The notes beneath the pieces were generated by a model. The model was not told where the DNA came from, searched no databases, and saw only the letters and a list, made by a program, of their open reading frames with translations. Both the position numbers and the translations under genes were made by a program. A stretch of DNA of 64,000 bases from Bacteroidales bacterium (GTDB taxonomy: Bacteria > Bacteroidota > Bacteroidia > Bacteroidales > UBA932): contig JAGBAO010000009.1 in assembly GCA_017938925.1 (NCBI GenBank), forward strand, positions 80,685 to 144,684. Direction: 5' to 3'. Below are positions 27,943-37,296 of the stretch, one piece after another; the first letter of the stretch is position 1; every line of letters begins with the position of its first letter.

Positions 27943-29133
27943 TCAAAACGGTAGTTCAACCACAGGATGCCTGTCCGACCTGCAGTACATGTTGAGCACC
28001 TCAAACTTCAACGCATGTTCCTTTTTCCCGACCTTGAATCTGAGAGAGGTGAAAGGGTTCAGGCGCTGCCAGTTCGCGTTTTTACACTGGATTATATAAG
28101 GTATAGATGTGAGATTCGTCAGGAGCAGTTCCGTGCCGGAGCTGGTCCTGCGTATGATCTCCATCTTCATGCCGGCAGCAAAGAAGTCTTTGAGGAGCTG
28201 TTCCTCACCACACAGGGTTCCGAAACCGGCGGCAATGGTACGCTTTGCCTCAAGTGCCTCCCTGACCGACTCCATGGTCTTGTCTTTTGCAAGGATAAGA
28301 GTCATGGGACGCATGTTGCCACCGTTTCTGTATTTGCTCGCCGTGCCCGCATGCACATCCGTACATGCGGCGATGAAAAGTCCTCTGTCCTGCACCCTGT
28401 CGATGATGCCTGGATAGAAGGCAGACCCGTTCATGACTTCCACACCGTCGATCAGGCCTTCGTCATAAGCCGCTCTCTCGACTTCGGTGTAGTCTATGTC
28501 AGTGCGTCTGTACCCGGGATGGTTGTGCATCACAAGCGCACCCTGAGCCTTGGCATTGCGGATTGAGGTCAGCGGATCCGGATCGTAGATTTCGTTGTTA
28601 TCTTTGGTAAAGAGAGCATTGAAATGGCCTATTGTGGCTCCGCATCTGGATATTTCCGTACCAGGAATCACAAGAATTCCATATTTCTCAGCCTCCTTCT
28701 GTGCAAGTCTGGATGAGAAGTTCAGGTCCACCATTATGCTTCCCTTCGGCGTCGGCTCCAGGGCGATGAACGTATTCACTCCTTTCGGATATTCGTCTGA
28801 AACATATTTCTGGAGATATTCCACAAGGATGTCCTCCACGACACGGCCTTCGATATGGTCCGTCATGGCCAGAATGTCAAGTCCGTCCTCCCAGGCCTCC
28901 TCGACACGGAACTTCGGCATGACTGAACCGTCAGAAAAGAGCGTATGCGTGTGAAGGTCAGCTTTATATACATTATAACCATTGACAGTCGGGAGTATAA
29001 TCTCCTGCCTGAACGGTTCCACCTTTCCCATATGGCGGAGAATTTCGGGATTTTTGCTATCCTGATAATGAATCTGGGCCCCTGCCGTCAGAGGCAGTAT
29101 CGATGCACAGATGATAGCGAGCATTTTTCTCAT
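27943..29133 (-). CDS. PHP-domain metal-dependent phosphoesterase, secreted
   Basis: A 396-residue protein with a signal peptide (cleavage near LTAGAQ). The PHP signature is complete: DLHTHTLFSDGS (His61, His63, Asp68), MTDHIEG (Asp92, His93), a Glu in PGTEISRC, MHNHPGY, and ACTDVHAG near residue 260. PHP proteins hydrolyse phosphate esters with two or three metal ions; this version is exported, unlike PolC- or HisJ-type proteins. About 100 C-terminal residues form a beta domain. It is the first gene of the long operon, directly behind the promoter at 29158-29188. The substrate is unknown; phosphorylated sugars or oligonucleotides are possible. Confidence 0.85.
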   Translation of the reverse strand: MRKMLAIICASILPLTAGAQIHYQDSKNPEILRHMGKVEPFRQEIILPTVNGYNVYKADLHTHTLFSDGSVMPKFRVEEAWEDGLDILAMTDHIEGRVVEDILVEYLQKYVSDEYPKGVNTFIALEPTPKGSIMVDLNFSSRLAQKEAEKYGILVIPGTEISRCGATIGHFNALFTKDNNEIYDPDPLTSIRNAKAQGALVMHNHPGYRRTDIDYTEVERAAYDEGLIDGVEVMNGSAFYPGIIDRVQDRGLFIAACTDVHAGTASKYRNGGNMRPMTLILAKDKTMESVREALEAKRTIAAGFGTLCGEEQLLKDFFAAGMKMEIIRRTSSGTELLLTNLTSIPYIIQCKNANWQRLNPFTSLRFKVGKKEHALKFEVLNMYCRSDRHPVVELPF

Positions 29134-29157
29134 AATTCCAGGTTTTTCAAATCTTCA

Positions 29158-29188
29158 CAAAAGTAATCAGAAATCCGGATAACGCAAA
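29158..29188 (-). promoter_or_regulatory. Bacteroidota-type promoter of the 29-kb operon
   Basis: On the minus strand a -33 box TTTG (29188-29185), a 19-base spacer and a -7 box TACTTTTG (29165-29158) match the TTTG / TAnnTTTG consensus of Bacteroidota sigma-ABfr. Transcription should start about 20 bases before the ATG at 29133. Confidence 0.75.
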
Positions 29189-29281
29189 TATTTTTCATGT
29201 TTTTTCAACAAAAATCCAAAATCAGCCAATAAGTTTTTATCTTTTTTCACTTTAAAAACATTAAAATAGCAAAAGTTTTCA

Positions 29282-29289
29282 TATTTTTG
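29282..29289 (+). promoter_or_regulatory. -7 promoter box for the SGNH-araD-araM genes
   Basis: TATTTTTG matches TAnnTTTG and lies 25 bases before the ATG at 29314. No clear -33 TTTG is visible at the expected distance, so activation by a regulator is possible. The flanking DNA is very A/T-rich. Confidence 0.5.
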
Positions 29290-29313
29290 CCGCGCAATAA
29301 ACAAATAAACATT

Positions 29314-30390
29314 ATGAAAACGTTTCTCCTTGTAGTGCTGACGTTTCTCACGACGTTGGCGAATGCTCAGACAAAGTTCGTCTTCACGGAAGCATCCGAG
29401 CTCAATCTGATCGGAAAGATCCATAAAGAGACCCCAAACCCTTATCACAGGGTGGACACAGTGAAATATAAGGGATTCACAGAAAGGGAAAACCGTCAGG
29501 TGAGATGTCCGGCCGGACTTGCGGTGCTTTTCAAGACCAACTCCACAACCATCTCGGTCAAGACGACATTCGGATGGGAATATGAAGGCCTTACCACCAC
29601 TCCGCTCGCTTACCGCGGATACGACCTATATATCATAGACAACGGAAAATGGCGCTTTGCGGCAGCTAAAGCCCACGATTTCGGTTCTGATGGAAAGAAT
29701 AAGGTGCTGATCAGCAACATGGACGGCCAGATGAAGGAATGCATGCTCTATCTTCCCATATATTCGGAAGTCAATTCAGTACAGATCGGTGTGGAAGAAG
29801 GGGCTGTCCTGGAATATATGGAATCCCCGTTCCGTCATCGCATCGGAATATTCGGCTCGAGCTACACCCATGGAGTGAGCACCAGCCGTGCCGGCATGAG
29901 CTACCCGATGCAGCTGATGAGATGGACAGGACTGCAGTTCCTCAGCCTCGGCTGCAGCGGAAACTGCAAGATGCAGCCATACTTCGCTGATGTGCTCTGC
30001 GATGCGGAGGTGGACGCTCTGGTCTTTGACGCATTCTCCAATCCTAATGCACAGATGATCCAGGAGAGACTTTTTCCCTTCATCGAGCAGATACAGAAGG
30101 CTCATCCGGACATTCCGCTGATATTTCAGCAGACCATAGACCGGGAACAGCGCAATTTCGACCAGGCATCCGAAAAAAGGGAAAAGGCAAAGCAGGAGAT
30201 GGCGGAAAAGATGATGAAGGAGGCCTGCAGGAAATATAAGAATATATATTTCATCCAGACCAATGCCACGGATGCCCATGAAGAGACTTCAGTAGATGGG
30301 GTCCATCCCGGGAACTATGGCTACACGCTCTGGGCGAAGTCGATCGAAAAGCCACTCCTGAAGATCCTGAAGAAATACGGAATCAAATAA
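29314..30390 (+). CDS. SGNH/GDSL-family hydrolase, secreted
   Basis: A 358-residue protein from ATG at 29314 ([19 protein letters not shown], a clear signal peptide); nine extra codons upstream were rejected because they hide the signal and overlap the promoter. Residues about 20-170 form a beta-sandwich, followed by an SGNH domain with the nucleophile in [11 protein letters not shown] (Ser183), an oxyanion Gly in LGCSGN and the Asp/His pair in [12 protein letters not shown]. Two-domain enzymes of this layout often act as carbohydrate esterases (deacetylases). Its divergent position beside the utilisation locus supports glycan de-esterification, but the exact ester is unknown. It precedes araD by 11 bases. 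Confidence 0.85.
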   Translation: MKTFLLVVLTFLTTLANAQTKFVFTEASELNLIGKIHKETPNPYHRVDTVKYKGFTERENRQVRCPAGLAVLFKTNSTTISVKTTFGWEYEGLTTTPLAYRGYDLYIIDNGKWRFAAAKAHDFGSDGKNKVLISNMDGQMKECMLYLPIYSEVNSVQIGVEEGAVLEYMESPFRHRIGIFGSSYTHGVSTSRAGMSYPMQLMRWTGLQFLSLGCSGNCKMQPYFADVLCDAEVDALVFDAFSNPNAQMIQERLFPFIEQIQKAHPDIPLIFQQTIDREQRNFDQASEKREKAKQEMAEKMMKEACRKYKNIYFIQTNATDAHEETSVDGVHPGNYGYTLWAKSIEKPLLKILKKYGIK

Positions 30391-30401
30391 TCTTTATAAT
30401 C

Positions 30402-31091
30402 ATGTTGGAAAATTTGAAACAGGAGGTCCTGAAGGCGAACCTTGACCTCGTAAAACACAACCTTGTCGTCCTGACATGGGGCAACGCATCAGCAATCGAC
30501 AGGGAATCCGGTCTTGTCGTGATAAAGCCGAGCGGAGTCGGATACGACGATATGAAGGCAGAGGACATGGTCGTCGTTGACCTTGACGGCAACGTGATGG
30601 AAGGTAGTCTGCGCCCGTCATCAGACACACCTACCCACCTGGCCATATACCGCCATTTTCCGGAAGTCGGAGGAGTTGTTCACACACACTCCACATATGC
30701 GACCGCATGGGCACAGGCAGGATTGCCCATCCCGAACATCGGCACCACACATGCGGACACCTTCCATCGCGATATACCTTGCACCCGGGAAATGAGCAGC
30801 AGACAGATTTCGGAGGCATACGAGGCCGCTACCGGGGACATCATTGCCGACGCATTCAAGGGAATGGATCCGATGCACACTCCTGCTGTACTTGTCAGAC
30901 ACCATGGACCTTTTACCTGGGGCAGAAGCGCATCCGATGCAGTCCACAATGCGGTGGTGCTGGAAGAAGTCGCCCATATGGCATCCATTACAGTAGCTCT
31001 GAATCCGAATGTGGAGATGAATGCAGACCTGGTGGAAAAACACTATGAGCGCAAGCATGGTGCAAACGCATATTATGGCCAGAAGAAATAA
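30402..31091 (+). CDS. araD: L-ribulose-5-phosphate 4-epimerase
   Basis: A 229-residue class II aldolase-type enzyme that converts L-ribulose 5-phosphate to D-xylulose 5-phosphate in arabinose catabolism. Family motifs are intact: [25 protein letters not shown], the zinc ligands His94 and His96 ([11 protein letters not shown]), His168 in [10 protein letters not shown], and Asp75. The length equals E. coli AraD (231). araA and araB are not nearby. The gene is followed 15 bases later by the AraM-like gene, an araD-araM pairing also seen in the Bacillus subtilis ara operon. Other phosphopentulose 4-epimerases such as UlaF and SgbE are close relatives and cannot be excluded. Confidence 0.88.
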   Translation: MLENLKQEVLKANLDLVKHNLVVLTWGNASAIDRESGLVVIKPSGVGYDDMKAEDMVVVDLDGNVMEGSLRPSSDTPTHLAIYRHFPEVGGVVHTHSTYATAWAQAGLPIPNIGTTHADTFHRDIPCTREMSSRQISEAYEAATGDIIADAFKGMDPMHTPAVLVRHHGPFTWGRSASDAVHNAVVLEEVAHMASITVALNPNVEMNADLVEKHYERKHGANAYYGQKK

Positions 31092-31106
31092 CTTAACGCA
31101 AAGACA

Positions 31107-32444
31107 ATGACGAAAATTGAAAGTGCACTTCAACGCACAACCGACACGAAAGACCTGATTATCGGAGCCGGCGTGGTGTCCCGCACAGCTGAAATGTTCA
31201 CCAGACTTTTTCCAGGACAGAAGGCTGTAATTGTGGCAGACCGCAACACTTGGGAAGTGGCAGGCAAAGCTGTGTATAATTCATTGGCTGGGGCTTCGGT
31301 ACAACAGGAAGAGCCGTTCATATTCATGGATGAAGATCTGTATGCCGAGTGGAAATATGTAGAGGAGCTGCAGGCACACCTGCGCGGTCTGAATGCAATA
31401 CCGGTCGCCGTGGGATCCGGCGTGATAAACGATCTCACAAAATACGTTTCCCACACACTCGGACGCAGATACATGTGCGTCGGCACTGCTGCCTCCATGG
31501 ACGGCTACACTGCATACGGCTCCTCGATCACCATCAACGGCAACAAACAGACAGTGGACTGTCCGGCGCCGTACGGATTTGTAATGGACTCCGAAATAGC
31601 AGCTGCCGCTCCTAAGGAACTTGCCGCATCGGGATATGCCGACCTCATCGCAAAGATTCCGGCCGGTGCCGACTGGATGCTTGCCGACGCCACCGGCAAC
31701 GAGCCTGTCGACCGATTCGCATGGGACGTTGTGCAGGATGGCCTGCATGATGCTCTTGGCGATCCCGCTGCCGTATTTGCCGGAGACATCGCCAAGACAG
31801 AGGCCTTGTCGGAAGGACTGCTGATGAGCGGCTTTGCCATGCAGGCGATTCAGTCCAGCAGACCAGCCTCAGGCACGGAACATCAATTCTCGCATTGCTG
31901 GGATATGGAAGATCTCTGCTTCGAAGGAAAGCACGTATCACATGGGTTCAAGGTCGGAATCGGCACTTTAGCCTCAACCGCATCGCTGGAATACCTGCTG
32001 GAGCAGGATATAGAAAATCTGGACATAGACAGATGCATCGCTGCATGGAAGTCATGGGAAGAGCAAGAAAAGGAAATCCGCAATGTCTTTGACGGCATGC
32101 CGGGTCACATAGCCCGCGGCCTGAAGGAATCCCGTGAAAAGTATGTCGACAAGACTGAACTTCGCAGACAGCTGGAAAGCCTCAAGGCCGCATGGCCCGC
32201 CCTGAAAGAAGACATACGCAAACAGATCATCCCGTATGCCCAGGTCCGCGAGAACCTCCGTCTGGCAGGTGCCCCATATGAGCCGGAGCACATCGGTGTT
32301 TCACGCGAACGCATGCGCAGGACGTTCTCCTATATCCCGTACATGCGAAGCCGGTTTGCGAACATCGACATCATCTACCGATGCGGTTTCATGCCAGGCC
32401 TGATGGAACACCTTTTCGGGAAAAATGGAATATGGGAAGTCTGA
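31107..32444 (+). CDS. sn-Glycerol-1-phosphate dehydrogenase family (AraM/EgsA)
   Basis: A 445-residue iron-dependent alcohol dehydrogenase-family protein. The NAD(P)-binding motif is VGSGVINDLTKY (103-113). Metal ligands are expected at Asp179 (SGYADLIAK), a His in SGTEHQFSHCWD and a His in VSHGFKVGIG. The mid-section TAASMDGYTAYGSS is characteristic of the AraM group. In B. subtilis AraM reduces dihydroxyacetone phosphate to sn-glycerol 1-phosphate; other members may act on other polyol phosphates. The neighbouring epimerase and DeoR regulator suggest a sugar or polyol phosphate pathway here. The last codons and the stop lie inside a terminator palindrome. Confidence 0.82.
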   Translation: MTKIESALQRTTDTKDLIIGAGVVSRTAEMFTRLFPGQKAVIVADRNTWEVAGKAVYNSLAGASVQQEEPFIFMDEDLYAEWKYVEELQAHLRGLNAIPVAVGSGVINDLTKYVSHTLGRRYMCVGTAASMDGYTAYGSSITINGNKQTVDCPAPYGFVMDSEIAAAAPKELAASGYADLIAKIPAGADWMLADATGNEPVDRFAWDVVQDGLHDALGDPAAVFAGDIAKTEALSEGLLMSGFAMQAIQSSRPASGTEHQFSHCWDMEDLCFEGKHVSHGFKVGIGTLASTASLEYLLEQDIENLDIDRCIAAWKSWEEQEKEIRNVFDGMPGHIARGLKESREKYVDKTELRRQLESLKAAWPALKEDIRKQIIPYAQVRENLRLAGAPYEPEHIGVSRERMRRTFSYIPYMRSRFANIDIIYRCGFMPGLMEHLFGKNGIWEV

Positions 32445-32466
32445 GAGGACTTCCCATATTCCATTT
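32423..32466. terminator. Bidirectional terminator spanning both stop codons
   Basis: A perfect 19-bp stem (32423-32441 with 32448-32466) closes a 6-base loop. The stop of the AraM-like gene (32442-32444) lies in the loop, and most of the stop of the convergent DeoR gene (32465-32467) lies in the right arm. Confidence 0.85.
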
Positions 32467-33232
32467 ACTCTGCTATAATCACTTCCACTCCCAAGGCTTC
32501 AATCCTGTCCTTGACAAGCGGATTTATTCCGGCATCCGTAACCAGGATATCCACTTCTTCCATCGAGCAGATCCGGCCTATTCCGCACTTTCCTATCTTC
32601 GATGAATCCGCCAGAAGGATTCTCTGCTGGGCTACATCCATCATCGCTTCAGTCAGACGTGCCTCTTCGATAATCGCACTGGTGACTCCGTCCTCGACAC
32701 TGAAACCGCCACAGCTGAAGAATAATTTCGAGCACCTCACATTACGAAGGCCGTGAATGGTATACTCATCTCTGGTTGACATCGAGTTGCGATTGACGTG
32801 ACCGCCAAGCGTCCAGAGATCTATGTCATACATCTCCGACATCAGAAATCCAAGCCTTACCGAAGGTGTCACCACCTTGAGAGATCCCTGAGGCTGAAGA
32901 TGCTTCACAAAAGCTTCAATAGTGGATCCGGAGGTCACCGCCAAGGAATCATTCGGAGTGATGAGGGCTGCCGCCGCCTTGGCAATCCTGTCCTTCTCCT
33001 GCGGATTCTCCATATTCCTGTCATTCAGAGACAATTCTATAAGCTTCTCATGAACGATAGAGGCACCACCATGATTTCTACGCAGCAGATTAGCCTTTTC
33101 CATGATCCTGAAGTCCCTGCGGATTGTAGCTCCAGTCACATCCAGCTGATCCGCAAGATCCTGCACGGTGACAAAACCGTTCTTGTACAGCTGTTCCTTT
33201 ATATAGAGGTGTCTCTCAGAAATATTTTTCAT
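32465..33232 (-). CDS. DeoR/GlpR-family transcriptional regulator
   Basis: A 255-residue protein with an N-terminal DeoR winged helix-turn-helix (residues 5-57: SERHLYIKEQLYKNGFVTVQ, then VTGATIRRDFRIME) and a C-terminal ribose-5-phosphate isomerase-like effector domain (about 75-235: SLAVTSGSTIEAFVKHL, LFFSCGGFSVEDGVTS, ILLADSSKIGK). The family usually represses sugar-phosphate catabolism genes and is released by a phosphorylated sugar. It is convergent with the araD-araM genes, which are the most likely targets, perhaps together with the operon beginning at 29133. Confidence 0.9.
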   Translation of the reverse strand: MKNISERHLYIKEQLYKNGFVTVQDLADQLDVTGATIRRDFRIMEKANLLRRNHGGASIVHEKLIELSLNDRNMENPQEKDRIAKAAAALITPNDSLAVTSGSTIEAFVKHLQPQGSLKVVTPSVRLGFLMSEMYDIDLWTLGGHVNRNSMSTRDEYTIHGLRNVRCSKLFFSCGGFSVEDGVTSAIIEEARLTEAMMDVAQQRILLADSSKIGKCGIGRICSMEEVDILVTDAGINPLVKDRIEALGVEVIIAE

Positions 33233-33249
33233 TGTGAGTCTAATTTCTA

Positions 33250-33257
33250 CAAAACTA
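33250..33257 (-). promoter_or_regulatory. -7 promoter box of the DeoR-type gene
   Basis: The minus strand reads TAGTTTTG (TAnnTTTG), 17 bases upstream of the ATG at 33232, in A/T-rich DNA. No -33 TTTG was seen at the usual distance. Confidence 0.45.
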
Positions 33258-33387
33258 CAAAAAAAAATAATTATAAATATTTAAATTGACGACTGAAGCA
33301 ACTCAACATTGGAAATCACAAAATGTGATATACTGATTTATGCATATGAGAGCTTGAGCTATCGGTGTCCGGTGCCCCCTGTCAAAA

Positions 33388-33424
33388 CATGCCAGACACC
33401 CCGAAAAACAGGATGTCTGGCACG
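33388..33424. terminator. Terminator-like palindrome, copy 2 (downstream of groEL)
   Basis: Nearly the same hairpin as at 1-36: the left arm (catgccagaca, 33388-33398) pairs with tgtctggcacg around an A-rich loop, with one G-T pair. It lies about 25 bases beyond the groEL stop codon. On the minus strand the stem is followed by TTTTGAC. Confidence 0.75.
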
Positions 33425-33448
33425 CTTATGATGCTTTTCGTCGCCGGT

Positions 33449-35117
<1,669 letters not shown>

Positions 35118-35118
35118 G

Positions 35119-35385
35119 TTAAAGTATTGCCAATATGTCGGACTGTTTCATGATGAGGTAGTCCTTTCCCTCCACAGACACCTCTGTGCCTGCATATTTT
35201 CCATATATTACGACGTCGCCCACCTTCACTTCCATAGGCTCGTCCTTCTTTCCCGGGCCGGCCGCAACGACTGTGCCCTGCTGTGGTTTCTCCTTCGCTG
35301 TGTCAGGAATGTAGAGTCCTGATGCTGTCTGGGTCTCTGCGGCCTTTGGCTCGACTACGACCCTGTCTGCTAATGGTCTTATCAT
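35119..35385 (-). CDS. groES: Co-chaperonin GroES (Hsp10)
   Basis: An 88-residue co-chaperonin that caps the GroEL ring. [13 protein letters not shown] at the start, an internal mobile-loop region ([12 protein letters not shown]) and the ending QSDILAIL are typical. The length is normal (about 90). It is the first gene of the groES-groEL pair. No strong -7 box was found directly upstream. Confidence 0.97.
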   Translation of the reverse strand: MIRPLADRVVVEPKAAETQTASGLYIPDTAKEKPQQGTVVAAGPGKKDEPMEVKVGDVVIYGKYAGTEVSVEGKDYLIMKQSDILAIL

Positions 35386-35419
35386 AATTATCTTAATGTT
35401 TTGTTGAATTTCTGGTTTA

Positions 35420-35446
35420 AAGATCCTTCGCTTCGCTCAGGATGAC
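35420..35446. repeat. REP-like element upstream of groES
   Basis: The sequence agatccttcgcttcgctcag followed by gatgac has short inverted ends (atcct/aggat). The related sequence gatccttcgc...gggatgac lies at 45318-45348. It sits between the mutarotase terminator and the groES start. Confidence 0.6.
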
Positions 35447-35463
35447 GGATAGATATCGGACAA

Positions 35464-35497
35464 ACAAAATGCCAGTCCCGAGAGACTGACATTTTGT
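35464..35497 (-). terminator. Terminator of the mutarotase gene
   Basis: A 14-bp stem with one mismatch (35464-35477 with 35484-35497) and a 6-base loop, followed on the minus strand by TTTTGTTTG. It lies just after the stop at 35516. Confidence 0.8.
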
Positions 35498-35515
35498 CAT
35501 ATTTCTTATGACAGT

Positions 35516-36643
35516 TTATTTCACTCCGAACCTGTACACACAGACATGAGAGTACTCCTCGCCAGGATTCAGGAGAGTCGACGGGAAGTTGTCGTGATTT
35601 GGAGTGTCAGGATATTTCTGGGTCTCGAGAGCGATGGACTCGCGGTAGTTGAGAGTCTTTCCGTACTTTCCTGTTGTGGTGCCGTCAAAGAAGTTTCCGC
35701 CATAGAACTGGAGGGCAGGCTGGTCTGTCCACACCTCCATGTAACGTCCTGAAGCAGGCTCAAGCACGCTGGCTGCAAGTTCGAGCTGGTCAGGAGTCTG
35801 GCGGTCAAGCACCCAGTTGTGGTCATATCCGGCTCCGTTTGCAAGCTGTTCGTTCTCGACTCCCAGGTCTGTTCCGATGGCCTTCGGCTGACGGAAATCG
35901 AACGGGGTTCCTGTCACGTCAACGATCTCTCCGGACGGAATGAGAACTGCATTCACAGGAGTGGTCTTTGATGCATTTATATAAAGCACATGATCATTGA
36001 TGGTGCCGTTACCCTCTCCCTTGAGGTTGAAGAACGAATGGTGGGAGATGTTAACATGAGTCGGCTTGTCTGTCTGGGCAAGATACTCCACTTTGAACTC
36101 GTTGTCGCTTGTGAGGGAATATGTCATACAGATGTCCACATTGCCCGGCATTCCCTCCTGGCCGTCAGCATGAGTATAAGTCAGGACAAGAGTGCTGTCA
36201 TCGGCTGCAAACACATCCCATACCACCATGTCCAGTCCTTTGAGACCTCCGTGGAGAGTCTGGCCGTTGTTGTTTTGAGGGAAGGTATATGTCTGGTCTC
36301 CGATGGTATAGGTTCCGTCTGCAATACGGTTTGCATAAGGTCCGACAACCGCTCCGAGGAAACGCTCGCCAGGGTTGTTCAGATATGTGTCTATATTATT
36401 GTATCCTAAGACGATATCTTCCATATTCCCGTCCTTATCCGGAGTCCAGAGAGCCACCACGCGAGCTCCGAAATTCGTCACCTGCATGGTGAGGTCGCCG
36501 TTCTTGAGGGTATATAGAGACACCTCCTTGCCATCGACTACAGTTTCAAAATCCGATACAGGAAAAAGCTTGACTCCGCAATTCTGTGAGCAGGAAATCA
36601 GGGCGGCACAAGCCGCAATCACGCTGAAAAATCTTTTCATCAT
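35516..36643 (-). CDS. Aldose 1-epimerase (galactose mutarotase), lipoprotein
   Basis: A 375-residue enzyme that interconverts alpha and beta anomers of aldoses. An N-terminal lipobox (ALISC, Cys18) shows it is exported and anchored, unlike cytoplasmic GalM. Family motifs are VVGPYANRIADGTYTIGDQ, NNGQTLHGGLKGLD (active-site His), VNISHHSFFNLKGEG (His pair) and YDHNWVLDR; LQFYGGNFFDG matches the Glu/Gly region. It is a single gene with its own -7 box (36669-36676) and terminator. It may serve periplasmic processing of galactose or glucose, including products of the beta-galactosidase encoded nearby. Confidence 0.92.
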   Translation of the reverse strand: MMKRFFSVIAACAALISCSQNCGVKLFPVSDFETVVDGKEVSLYTLKNGDLTMQVTNFGARVVALWTPDKDGNMEDIVLGYNNIDTYLNNPGERFLGAVVGPYANRIADGTYTIGDQTYTFPQNNNGQTLHGGLKGLDMVVWDVFAADDSTLVLTYTHADGQEGMPGNVDICMTYSLTSDNEFKVEYLAQTDKPTHVNISHHSFFNLKGEGNGTINDHVLYINASKTTPVNAVLIPSGEIVDVTGTPFDFRQPKAIGTDLGVENEQLANGAGYDHNWVLDRQTPDQLELAASVLEPASGRYMEVWTDQPALQFYGGNFFDGTTTGKYGKTLNYRESIALETQKYPDTPNHDNFPSTLLNPGEEYSHVCVYRFGVK

Positions 36644-36668
36644 ATATTGGTTTTAGTTTTTGAGATTG

Positions 36669-36676
36669 CAAATATA
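36669..36676 (-). promoter_or_regulatory. -7 promoter box of the mutarotase gene
   Basis: The minus strand reads TATATTTG (TAnnTTTG), 25 bases upstream of the ATG at 36643, close to the stop of the methyltransferase gene. Confidence 0.5.
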
Positions 36677-36680
36677 GGAA

Positions 36681-37217
36681 TTATCTGTTCATCATCAGCC
36701 TGAAATGCCACAGCATCACGCCGACGGAGACCGAAACGTTGAGAGAGTGCTTAGTTCCATACTGAGGAATCTCGAGAGAGAAGTCTGATGCATCGACCAC
36801 CTCCTGCGAGACGCCTGAGACTTCGTTTCCGAAGACAACGGCATATTTCCGCCCCTTTTCCGGGACAAATCCGTCAAGCATGACAGATTCCGCAGTCTGC
36901 TCTGCACTCACAATCGTATATCCCTCCTCCTTCAGCCTTCGGACCGCATCCATGGTGTCTGTCACATATTCCCACTCCACGCTGTCCTCCGCGCCCAGGG
37001 CCGACTTATGAATCTCGGCTGAAGGCGGCACGGCACATATTCCGCATAGCCACACCTTGTCGATCTTGAACGAATCCGCTGTGCGGAACGCGGAGCCGAC
37101 ATTATGTGCGCTGCGTATGTTGTCAAGTACTATGACTATGCCCGAATCAGGCAGCTCCTTGTATTCCTGAGCTGTCACTCTGCCGAGTTCTATATTCAAA
37201 AGTTTCCTGTTGCGCAT
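36681..37217 (-). CDS. SpoU/TrmH-family RNA 2'-O-methyltransferase
   Basis: A 178-residue SPOUT-class methyltransferase counted from the ATG at 37217 (MRNRKLLNIELGR). The 38 extra upstream codons were rejected: they are Cys/Phe-rich, overlap the divergent promoters and lack family similarity. The three SPOUT motifs are present: LDNIRSAHNVGSAFRTAD (motif 1), VVFGNEVSGVSQEV (motif 2) and IPQYGTKHSLNVSVSVGV (motif 3, the SAM knot). It probably methylates a tRNA or rRNA ribose; the target cannot be predicted. It is divergent from glyA. Confidence 0.9.
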   Translation of the reverse strand: MRNRKLLNIELGRVTAQEYKELPDSGIVIVLDNIRSAHNVGSAFRTADSFKIDKVWLCGICAVPPSAEIHKSALGAEDSVEWEYVTDTMDAVRRLKEEGYTIVSAEQTAESVMLDGFVPEKGRKYAVVFGNEVSGVSQEVVDASDFSLEIPQYGTKHSLNVSVSVGVMLWHFRLMMNR

Positions 37218-37239
37218 AAAAAGATAAAAGTTATCGACA

Positions 37240-37247
37240 CAAAGGTA
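37240..37247 (-). promoter_or_regulatory. -7 promoter box of the SpoU-family gene
   Basis: The minus strand reads TACCTTTG (TAnnTTTG), 22 bases upstream of the ATG at 37217. Confidence 0.5.
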
Positions 37248-37267
37248 ATATAAAAACAAAAAATGTG

Positions 37268-37275
37268 TAATTTTG
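37268..37275 (+). promoter_or_regulatory. -7 promoter box of glyA
   Basis: TAATTTTG (TAnnTTTG) lies 21 bases before the ATG at 37297. It is divergent from the box at 37240-37247. Confidence 0.55.
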
Positions 37276-37296
37276 CAGCCACTAAAAAACGAATCT

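Noticed and set aside
29167-29448. A 93-codon minus-strand frame across the divergent promoter region
   Set aside because: It overlaps both promoters and the signal peptide of the SGNH hydrolase, and the product has no family features.
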